NCBI GenBank assembly: GCA_900323505.1
Contig: OOIN01000015.1
Span: 770,541 to 834,540 of the forward strand
Source of the DNA: Ustilago trichophora
Taxonomy: Eukaryota; Basidiomycota; Ustilaginomycetes; Ustilaginales; Ustilaginaceae
Length of the DNA stretch: 64,000 bases
Direction of reading: 5' to 3'
Shown here: positions 51,756 to 59,691 of the stretch, in pieces
Position numbering within the stretch: position 1 is the stretch's first letter
Layout of the letters: each line of letters begins with the position of its first letter
Made by a program: the position numbers and the translations under genes
The notes under the pieces: model-generated
Databases searched by the model: none
What the model was told of the DNA's origin: nothing
What the model saw: only the letters and a program-made list of their open reading frames with translations

Positions 51756-53405
51756 TCAGATTATCAAAGTGCTCGTGTCGAGCGGACAGCACTGCGTTCG
51801 GTGCCAAAGATCGCCACGAGCAAATTTGCGTCCAGTCCCGTGGAATACGGGAAGCACCCAGCGACGGCAATGAGAACGAAACAGAGGCGAGGTGGAACGC
51901 AGAAATGAAACAGCGTGATGAGCCAAAACAGGGACCAGGACATAACAGAATGAGGCGAGGAGAGTGAGTTTGGTCAGTGCGTCGTCCGGCAGAGAATAAA
52001 AGTAGATCAGGACGTTCATACCCATCATGGCGCTCCGTGTACCTACCAAGAACTCGCAGAAGGCGTCTTGCTCGTCTTCAAGCACGGCTTGGCCTGCAGC
52101 CGGGCCAGCAACTGCACCTGCGGCGCCTGGAGCAACCGTGCGTCGATACTTTGGCATCATGAACTGAAAGCTGATCAGACCGGCCTCATCCATTCGGAGT
52201 GATGTCTTGATCGACGATCGCAAGACCGTCATGGTACGCGAAAGCAGCGTAAAATCGTACCATTGCTCGCTGCTGCCTGGAAGAGCGATAAACTTTTCGA
52301 TAACACCAGTAGGATCGGTTGACGACAAGCTGGCTGGATACTCCATCTCAGACGATCCCGTGTCCGAGATGGCTCTGAACCTGAGCATGCTCGGTGATTT
52401 GGCCCTGTGGATGCCCCGTGCAATTCTCGAAGTCTCGTGGGTGTCTTCATCATCTTGATTGAGTGTAGAGTCAGGAGATGCCATGAAGATCGATAGCTTT
52501 TTGCAACTGGCGTCGATCTCGGAGAAGGCAGATTGCAAGAGTTCGGATCCGACAATGACTTGGGCCAGCATGTTACGTGGATCAAAAACCATGTCGGTCA
52601 GGAAGCTGGGCTCGTAAGTTGACATGGAGCAACGTGTGAGAACGTTGGCTTCTTGCTCGAGCTCCAAGACGAGTGGATGACCATGGCCTTGGTAGCTGAG
52701 CCTCATACGCGTCGCCTTGGCTGCTGAAGGCTGATTCCTTTCGAGGCCTCGCTCGCTCGATGTGCCTCGGTCGCCGCTGTAAGGATCGATCGTTCCGTCG
52801 CTTGTGCGTGCATATCCATGCCCTCCTGCAGCAGCGCCGCCACCACCTCCCTCTGGACGAGAGCCAGCATGACCATGAGCGACACCGTGAGGTCGAGAGG
52901 GGCCGACGCCGCCAAAGATGTTGAGGCAAGAGATCCACGTCTGAAGGTTGATCTCGAACGAGACGCTAGCAGGTTCATCTTGGGTGGCATCAAATTCTGT
53001 GTCCTCTGCTTCACGTGCCCGGTTGCGGACGTGGCCTGGTGGTGGGGAAGGGCTTGCAGATCGACTGCCGTCGTTTTTCGTTGAGCCGGAGCAAGACTGC
53101 GTCCTGTCGTTGTTGGATTGGCTGTGTGCGGCTTTCGAGCGCTTTCTTGCGCGTGGGCGACTGGCACTGGAATGCGATGATGCGGAAGATGGCTGTTCAA
53201 AATGGTAAGAGTCAAACATGTGCGAATAAAGGTATGCGTGCGCTTGAAGGGTGCGATTGAGCTCTGTGACGATCTCCAAGCCAGAGTTCGATGCAATGAC
53301 AACAGCATGTGTCTGGATAGCGACCGATTTGAGCAAATTAGAGAGGCCCGTCACATCGGAAAGGCTGGCACGGAGTGTCTGGACGACAATGCAACGATTG
53401 ATCAT
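51756..53405 (-). CDS. REC1: Rad1-type checkpoint clamp subunit (Ustilago REC1 orthologue), with terminal intron
   Basis: N-terminal half of the clamp fold: LRASLSDVTGLSNLLKSVAI, AVVIASNSGLEIVTELNRTLQAHAYLYS, MFDSYHFE; later LVLELEQEANVLTRC, SELLQSAFSEIDASCKKLSIFM, LRFRAISDTGSSEMEYP, FTLLSRTMTVLRSSIKTSLRMDEAGLISFQFMM. This is Rad1 of the 9-1-1 DNA-damage clamp. The frame reads unbroken to 51756, but an intron at 52046-51792 (GTAGGT...CGCAG, 255 nt, phase 0, no AG for about 200 nt before the acceptor) would join DAFCEFL to CCPLDTSTLII, restoring the family's end (F-x-E-x-x-CCP). Spliced length 464 residues, unspliced 549. A Gly/Ser-rich insert sits in the middle. The N-terminus could extend upstream through another intron. 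Divergent from the NTPase gene. Confidence 0.88.
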   Translation of the reverse strand: MINRCIVVQTLRASLSDVTGLSNLLKSVAIQTHAVVIASNSGLEIVTELNRTLQAHAYLYSHMFDSYHFEQPSSASSHSSASRPRARKRSKAAHSQSNNDRTQSCSGSTKNDGSRSASPSPPPGHVRNRAREAEDTEFDATQDEPASVSFEINLQTWISCLNIFGGVGPSRPHGVAHGHAGSRPEGGGGGAAAGGHGYARTSDGTIDPYSGDRGTSSERGLERNQPSAAKATRMRLSYQGHGHPLVLELEQEANVLTRCSMSTYEPSFLTDMVFDPRNMLAQVIVGSELLQSAFSEIDASCKKLSIFMASPDSTLNQDDEDTHETSRIARGIHRAKSPSMLRFRAISDTGSSEMEYPASLSSTDPTGVIEKFIALPGSSEQWYDFTLLSRTMTVLRSSIKTSLRMDEAGLISFQFMMPKYRRTVAPGAAGAVAGPAAGQAVLEDEQDAFCEFLVGTRSAMMGMNVLIYFYSLPDDALTKLTLLASFCYVLVPVLAHHAVSFLRSTSPLFRSHCRRWVLPVFHGTGRKFARGDLWHRTQCCPLDTSTLII

Positions 53406-53915
53406 GCGCGAGTTCAGAGAAGGCACGTGTGGGAGCAGGGAGACAACGTCAGCAATCTCGAACGCAAGTGATAGACGCTAGCGTGAGAGGACATACCATG
53501 ACAGACGCGGTGGTAGGTGCTTCGGAGTGAGAGGATTGGAACAAAGATGTGAGGAGTATGGCTCATGCGACGATGAACTCAACCGAAAGGATCGGGAACA
53601 GCGACATCCGAGACTTGCATTGGACCCTTTTTTTCCCAGACATACTGTATTGTTGTCAAATTCTCTTGAGCGGAAGTGGAAGTTTGGCTCACCGCGCGCG
53701 CTTCCAAAACCTCTCTATTGGCAAATGGGTGGACCACGAGCCTACAACGTGTTTGGCTGATGAAATTGGACGGCGTCCAGGTCTGATTGTCAGCTTGCGT
53801 GTCTTGTGTCTGTGTGCACAGGCCGCTCAGGGATCATCCACCAATCCGTCATGACAACCATCATCTTGACAACCACCATCATCGCCACACTCGCTTGTCC
53901 ATATTCAACAGCAAC
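53406..53915. other. Divergent promoter region
   Basis: Between REC1 (-) and the NTPase-nuclease gene (+). A possible upstream REC1 exon (ATG followed by GTATGT near 53490) cannot be excluded. Confidence 0.45.
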
Positions 53916-56900
53916 ATGAACGTGGACGATACCAAAGACGAGACTCTCAGCGCTCCTGTCCCGTCTTCCTCGTCGCCTTCGTCACCCTCAACAACGCAAA
54001 AGCTGCAGGAGCTGTTGGCCAAATATCATGCGTCCGCAGATGATACCAAACAACATTGGTGGAGCAATATCGAATTCGCTCTGGATTCCAAGTACGGCGA
54101 TGAGATCCGCCGCCACTACATGGTCAGCTTTGTCGACCACCCTGTATTCCGGAACTTGGTCAAGGAGCTGCTCGACCACATCGATGAGCTTCCGCGCTCA
54201 TTTACCGACCAAGTGTTTGACCGATCCAAGTCGTCGTCGCCTCTTCCTCGACCCCGAATGGGTGCAGATCGACTGCTCGCAGATCTCAAAGATGCCAAGC
54301 TAGATTGTACTGATCCGGCTCACTGCCTCGAGACGGTACTACGACACCTGCACAAGCCTCTTCCACGTCGCCCCGTCTCCTCCCTCACCATGATGACGCC
54401 CGTTGCCGATTTTACATCCGCTTTCTTCGGTCCCAGTCTCATCTTGCTTCAAGACCACATCACCGTCCACAATGAGCTTTTCCCGCACAAAAAGCATGAT
54501 TCGTCTCCTGACCTAGTCCATATTCCCAATCCCACCCAGAACAAAACCGCGTGGCGGGACTACACCAAAGTTCTCCCCATCATTCAGTCGTCCGGATTTG
54601 GGAAAACACGCATGTGCGTCCAGCTCAGTACTATCAGCCCTGGCATGCTTGTTTGTCTCCGCGAGAGCAGCATCCGCACCGTGCATCACCACGTCTCCTT
54701 TCCGCCTCAGGATTCGCACGTCTATTCGTATTTCGAAGCATCCAAAGCTCTCCTCAGCAGCATCGACTTCCCCGTTTCCGCAGAGCAGCATGCCCATTTC
54801 AACAGAGCACATCTTCACGTCTGCGCCTGGCTAGCCATGTACTGCTCCGCCATCGCCTCCTATCTCGAACGCCTCAAGGCAAGTGCTGGCTGCTTCTCTA
54901 GCCTGCCCTGCGGTCCCGCCTCCCACGAACGCTCTCACCCTAACGGTCTCTGCTGGAAGACCGTGGTTTATCATCTTGCGGCTGTCATTCACTCGTCGTC
55001 GGAGGATTTTGTCCCACACTCGCTCTTCGATCCCCCCGACTTGTGTCCAGAAAGCCAGCTCCACATGCTCGCTCAACAGTCAAAGGATGCTACCACCCAA
55101 GCACCAACGCGCCAGACACCCGCCCCGTCGTCGTCGACCACTGAAGCTAAGAAGGAGGAAAAGCCCGTGCTGCCGGATCTCTTCACCACCCCCAACCTAC
55201 GCACGCAATTGCTCAAGTTCATCTGCGACTCGGCCGAGGCTCTCTACAAGGACATGTGCACGAAACACTCTTCTGCCATGTCCCAGCCTGAACATATGCT
55301 CCAAAAGGCGATCAAAACGAATTTGACTTCGCAAATCAATAGGCTAGAGGCATGTGTACCCAATGGCTTTCATCAGCCATTCTTCTTCCTCGCATTGGAT
55401 GAATGTGGTTCCATGGCCACTCTGCTACCAGTGATACGCCGCGTATGGTTCCACGCCAGACCTCAGAGGTCCTGGATCCTTCTTATTGACACCAACTCGG
55501 ATCTAGCTCCGCTTGCCGGCGAAGCCGCTCGCAAGGGCTCTCGACGTACTGACCGTGGTAGCACGCATAGGCTCACCCAACCTTTCTCTACCATGCCCCT
55601 CGACGTCAACGTCGCTGCTGAGACCCGTCAACGCATTTTTGCCGACCGCAATACGTTTACGCTTGAGGACCTCAATCGATTGCTACCCAAGCTAGGCCGA
55701 CCCTTGTGGAACGACCAACGCTACCACGACCAGCATGGCATCATCGATCCGCAGGTCGTCATCACCAAACTCGTCTCGCCCGGCGATTGGACTTGGGACA
55801 TCAATCAGAAAATCCCACACGAGAGCATCGCCGAAGTCATCCAGAACCTGTTGGCTCTTGCCTCACGCCGCATCAATCTGGAGCTCACCAGCCGGTCAAG
55901 TCCTCAATTGTGGTACAACTTTGTTTCGACACAGATTGCACAGCATTTGCGCTTTGTCGGCCGCATCTTCACCACCTCCGACTCTATCATCAGCAACACG
56001 CCAAGTGAGCCGCCGCTCAGTGCCGCTGTGGCTTGGTTCTTTCGCTGCGAGCCCAAAATCACTCTCAACAAATGGCAGATGGTGATTCAGGCAATCGCGA
56101 GCGCGATCGAAACCATTGGCTTCGACGTTGGCGCACAAGGAGAACAGGGCGTTGCGCTCTTGTGCAGCATGGCCATCGATCTTGCCGCCGTAGACAAGTA
56201 TGCCAATGACTTGGCAAAGTCGTATTCGGAATCCAGTGATGTCAACCATCTTTACCCCGCCCTCTTCGGCCTTGTATCCGTCCGGGACTGGCTGAAAAAT
56301 TTGATCAGCGACATCGGACGCCTCGATTCACCACCTTTGTTTACACCGCAAGAGGACAACAATCAGATGCAGCTCGAGTCGGACGAGGCCGCGTCCTCGG
56401 CGCCAGACGCTGCGCGCCAATTGGCAGAATGGAGTGATCGCGCTTGGCTCAACTTCAAGCACATAGTTCGCCTGGAAGAGCAGCTGCCCATCAAGGATGT
56501 CATGGATCCAGATTACCTTGCGGAGTTGTGGGTCCGGCAGGCCGCAGCACAAGGCATCTCAAATCAACCGGGATGGGATCTTCTCATTCCTGTGTACGAG
56601 TCGAGCACACCAGCAGCACCAGACGACAAGTCGGAGGCCTTTGACAAGTCCAAGCTGTCGTACGTTGCTGTGCAGGTCAAGAACTGTATCAAGTTCCCGA
56701 CCGAGAAGCTAAAAGAGCCGGTGGGGCCTCGGCTTGCATCTTCCGAGCTCAAGCAATGTCTCGAAATCTTTGTTGACCTCAAAGGCAAAGCTCGTCACAC
56801 GGGACCTATTCTCTCGCAGCGACGACATACCGCCGCAGAATCAACAGCAGAGGCGAAACAAGCCGACACAGTATCGCAGCTGCTGCGACATCATCTCTTG

Positions 56901-57173
56901 GTCACCGGTTTGGATGCGATAACTTTTCCCATCCTCGATAAGCTAGTGAGTCCCGCCAGCGATCAAGTCTGTCTCTTGTTTGGTAACACCAACTCGCGCG
57001 ACACGATCGATTTTGATCGCGCTCGTGCGGCCCATGTACGACAACAGGATCCGGCTCATCAGGTCGCCTGGGACGAGGCCCAAGTGCGAATCAGCGGCGC
57101 ACTCGTCGACCTCCAGCTGCCTTCGGACAGACGTGATCGAAAGCGCAAGCGCAAGCAGCACACCCGCGCTTGA
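53916..57173 (+). CDS. Large P-loop NTPase with C-terminal PD-(D/E)XK-like nuclease signature (Crinkler-like architecture)
   Basis: 1085 residues from the first ATG (MNVDDTKDETLS); no signal peptide. Residues 225-231 (SSGFGKT in IIQSSGFGKTRM) form a Walker A-like loop; 490-497 (FLALDECG, D495/E496) a Walker B-like strand followed by ILLIDTNSD. The C-terminal ~220 residues carry AELWVRQAAAQGISNQPGWDLLIPVYE (D888) and, 32 residues on, YVAVQVKN (Q920, K922). The spaced D...QxK is the pattern of restriction-endonuclease-fold nucleases. NTPase plus REase-like nuclease is the core of Crinkler (CRN) effectors and their transposon relatives in fungi and oomycetes. The link to CRN is inference from architecture. 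The C-terminus (RKRKRKQHTRA) is a likely nuclear localisation signal. It is the last conventional gene before the telomere and has a dead partial copy at 43.8 kb. Confidence 0.7.
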   Translation: MNVDDTKDETLSAPVPSSSSPSSPSTTQKLQELLAKYHASADDTKQHWWSNIEFALDSKYGDEIRRHYMVSFVDHPVFRNLVKELLDHIDELPRSFTDQVFDRSKSSSPLPRPRMGADRLLADLKDAKLDCTDPAHCLETVLRHLHKPLPRRPVSSLTMMTPVADFTSAFFGPSLILLQDHITVHNELFPHKKHDSSPDLVHIPNPTQNKTAWRDYTKVLPIIQSSGFGKTRMCVQLSTISPGMLVCLRESSIRTVHHHVSFPPQDSHVYSYFEASKALLSSIDFPVSAEQHAHFNRAHLHVCAWLAMYCSAIASYLERLKASAGCFSSLPCGPASHERSHPNGLCWKTVVYHLAAVIHSSSEDFVPHSLFDPPDLCPESQLHMLAQQSKDATTQAPTRQTPAPSSSTTEAKKEEKPVLPDLFTTPNLRTQLLKFICDSAEALYKDMCTKHSSAMSQPEHMLQKAIKTNLTSQINRLEACVPNGFHQPFFFLALDECGSMATLLPVIRRVWFHARPQRSWILLIDTNSDLAPLAGEAARKGSRRTDRGSTHRLTQPFSTMPLDVNVAAETRQRIFADRNTFTLEDLNRLLPKLGRPLWNDQRYHDQHGIIDPQVVITKLVSPGDWTWDINQKIPHESIAEVIQNLLALASRRINLELTSRSSPQLWYNFVSTQIAQHLRFVGRIFTTSDSIISNTPSEPPLSAAVAWFFRCEPKITLNKWQMVIQAIASAIETIGFDVGAQGEQGVALLCSMAIDLAAVDKYANDLAKSYSESSDVNHLYPALFGLVSVRDWLKNLISDIGRLDSPPLFTPQEDNNQMQLESDEAASSAPDAARQLAEWSDRAWLNFKHIVRLEEQLPIKDVMDPDYLAELWVRQAAAQGISNQPGWDLLIPVYESSTPAAPDDKSEAFDKSKLSYVAVQVKNCIKFPTEKLKEPVGPRLASSELKQCLEIFVDLKGKARHTGPILSQRRHTAAESTAEAKQADTVSQLLRHHLLVTGLDAITFPILDKLVSPASDQVCLLFGNTNSRDTIDFDRARAAHVRQQDPAHQVAWDEAQVRISGALVDLQLPSDRRDRKRKRKQHTRA

Positions 57174-58160
57174 GCGTTGGAGGAAAATTTGTTGAAAAGA
57201 GCATAGCGGATGGGGATCACCATTCTCAATCCTAAAATGTGGCCGGAAGACAAAGGTTTCTTTGGCATTGCAGCAGATCATATTGTCATATATGAGGACA
57301 AGCTGTCAAACTTCAAGTAAGTTCCCTAGCCCTAGGCCGCAGGTCCTTGTTGGCCGGCAGCGGACCAGGCCGCTCTGCCAAATGGACGCGTCCAACCTCG
57401 GCTGCTGACCCCAGCGGACAGCGCAAAACACACTGGCCAAGTGCCGCAACGGTTTGAAATTTTTCTTGGCTCAGCAAGCGGCCCAGCATCCAAGAGACAC
57501 GTCAAAATTCTTGGAAATTGTTGGAATTGCAGTCGCGTCCACCCACTGACCCAGTGCCCAGCAGCCAGCAGCCAGCACACAGCTGCCACTGCTCAGCAGC
57601 CACGGCTCACCACAGCTCAGCTGTTGCCGCTCAACAGCAGTGAGAGTCTGTCCATTTTGGGTGTAGCAGCCCAATGGTCTGTACACATTTCAAGCTGTAG
57701 TCCGTGTATGAATAGGAGTCAAGCGTACAAGGGCAAACACCTATTCAAGGGGCAGTGCAGACCAATGGGCCGCACAAAGTTGTGAATTTCCTCCAGCCCT
57801 TTTGTCTGGGACTACCTTGTCAAACTGCACACATTCTTGTTTGGTCACATCAATCTCACTTGAACAACAGCACGTCTGTTGATGCCAGAAATCAACTAAG
57901 AAATTGGGTCATTGAAATGGATTGCAAAATTGGAAGTAGACGCGACACGCACAGCAACTGCAGTGAAAATTTTGATTGCCGCTTTCTTGTTTGTCAAGCA
58001 GCGGCCAACGCTCAGCAGTCACCAGTCAAGAGCCACTGGTCAATGCAAAGAGCGGTCATCGACTCATCAAATTGAGGCCACCGGTACTGCCATCCTCGGC
58101 AACAGCTAGAAATGCATCAATGGAGCGGCACCCACAGTTCATGCTGCCTGCCCTTTGTTG
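57174..58160. other. Proximal subtelomeric spacer
   Basis: About 1 kb with no gene. It has a CAGC-rich stretch (57540-57620) and AT-richer flanks, and ends at the short TAGGG-type sequence that precedes the first subtelomeric unit. Confidence 0.5.
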
Positions 58161-59184
58161 GCTAGGGTTCCAAGGCCGTCAGTGGATGGGGTGTTGCAGA
58201 GAAGACGCGTCTGCCTGTGAAATTTTGAGACGGTCCAATACAAATCCAAGACGGTCCATTTCAAATCCAAGACGGTCCATTTCAAAGTGAAGACGGTCCA
58301 ATACAAATCCAAGACGGTCCACTACAATTCCAAGATGGTCCAATTCAAAGTGAAGACGGTCCACTACAATTCCAAGACAGTCCACTACAAATCCAAGACG
58401 GTCCACTACAAATCCAAAACAGTCCGCTTCAAATTGTAGGCACTCCAATAAAAAGTGAAGACGGTCCACTACAAAGTCAAGACGGTCCACTACAAAGTCA
58501 AGACGGTCCACTACAAAGAGAAGACGGTCCACTACCGTTGTGCACTTGCTTGGCGCTCCTTCAGATCACCATCATCACCGATACAAATCCAATACGATGT
58601 CCAAGGTTACGTGCCCAGTCTGCTCCTTTGCCTACGCAGCAAGCAATATCACAAATCATTTCCGCAAAGCACACAGCGGAGTGTTTGTCACACAAGAGGC
58701 TGCTGCTGGAGTGGGTCTTGTTGCGTGTGCTTGTGGTCAGCTTGTGCTGAATGCTGCAGCATTGCGGAAGCATCAAGGGATCCGCAAGTGTCATGGTGCC
58801 GCTTCACAGCCTGCACCACCGGCTCCAACAACACAGCCAGCTGCGTCTGCAGTCACACAAGCAGAGTCAGCTCCTGCGGCACTGGCAGTTGAGCAAGATG
58901 ATCCATTCCTGCAGCTGGTGGATCCCGCTCTTCTCATGGATGAACAAGCACTTGCACCAACATCAGACTTGGACTCAAGCCGAGAGGATTCCCCACTTGC
59001 CCTGGTGGACGACAATTTGGACTTTGTCTTTGCTGAAGCCGATGCAGAGGCAGCAGCAGCAGCAGCAGCAGCTACGCAAGAGCCAGCGGCAGAAGATGTG
59101 GAAATGCACGATAATTTTCACAATAATTTGCAGGAAGACGCGTCCTCTGGTGAAGTGCCGAATCCATTTCCAATTCCAAGTCTT
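58161..59184 (+). repeat. Subtelomeric unit, proximal copy (3'-truncated)
   Basis: Begins with GCTAGGG followed by TTCCAAGGCCGTCAGTGGAT and contains a 21-bp minisatellite and the 5' third of the zinc-finger gene. It matches the distal copy almost base for base apart from minisatellite unit number and a few substitutions, for about 580 bp of coding sequence up to CCAATTCCAAGTCT, where the match stops abruptly and telomeric sequence begins. Confidence 0.92.
58228..58534 (+). repeat. 21-bp minisatellite, proximal copy (14 units plus a partial)
   Basis: Tandem 21-mers with the core GACGGTCCA followed by a variable (C/A/T)TACAA(A/T)-type half. Units 10 and 11 are divergent (AACAGTCCG, GGCACTCCA) and occur at the same place in the distal copy. 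21 is a multiple of 3, so frames stay open on both strands. Confidence 0.95.
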
Positions 59185-59322
59185 GGGGTTAGGGTAGGGT
59201 TCCAAGGCCGTCAGTGGATGGGGTGTTCCAGAGGAGACGCGTCTGCCTGTGAAATTTCAAGACGGTCCAATACAAATCCAAGACGGTCCAATACAAATCC
59301 AAGACGGTCCAATTCAAAGTGA
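58597..59322 (+). pseudogene. Truncated copy of the subtelomeric zinc-finger gene
   Basis: ATG followed by SKVTCPVCSFAY and the same first ~195 residues as the 916-residue gene downstream, with a few differences (an extra Ala in the Ala run, NL for NF). After PFPIPSLG the frame runs through the interstitial telomeric sequence and into the start of the next unit, ending with SNTNPRRSNSK. The large C-terminal part is missing, so it encodes at most the zinc fingers and the acidic linker (241 residues). Because promoter region and fingers are intact, a short regulator or dominant competitor is conceivable but speculative. Confidence 0.85.
59185..59200 (+). repeat. Interstitial telomeric sequence
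   Basis: GGGGTTAGGGTAGGGT: about two and a half TTAGGG-type units in the same orientation as the terminal telomere, exactly at the junction of the two subtelomeric units. Confidence 0.92.
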
Positions 59323-59630
59323 AGACGGTCCATTTCAAAGTGAAGACGGTCCACTACAAATCCAAGACGGTCCAATACAAATCCAAGACGGTCCACTACA
59401 AATCCAAGACGGTCCATTTCAAAGTGAAGGCGGTCCACTACAAATCCAAGACGGTCCATTTCAAAGTGAAGACGGTCCACTACAATTCCAAGATGGTCCA
59501 CGACAATTCCAAGACGGTCCACTACAAATCCAAAACAGTCCGCTTCAAATTGTAGGCACTCCAATAAAAAGTGAAGACGGTCCACTACAAAGTCAAGACG
59601 GTCCACTACAAAGTCAAGACGGTCCACTAC
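59260..59630 (+). repeat. 21-bp minisatellite, distal copy (17 units plus a partial)
   Basis: Same repeat as in the proximal copy, with thirteen units rather than nine before the two divergent units, so the arrays have changed length since duplication. It ends about 60 bp upstream of the zinc-finger ATG, in promoter or leader position. Confidence 0.95.
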
Positions 59631-59691
59631 CGTTGTGCACTTGCTTGGCGCTCCTTCAGATCACCATCATCACCGATACAAATCTGATACA

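Noticed and set aside
58179..59627. Minus-strand frames of 117 and 138 residues with DRLGFVV-type heptads in the minisatellites
   Set aside because: They arise because a 21-bp period keeps frames open; no sequence outside the repeat supports a gene.
58228..59630. Regular 21-bp repeats considered as a CRISPR array
   Set aside because: Units are contiguous with no unique spacers, and the genome is eukaryotic.
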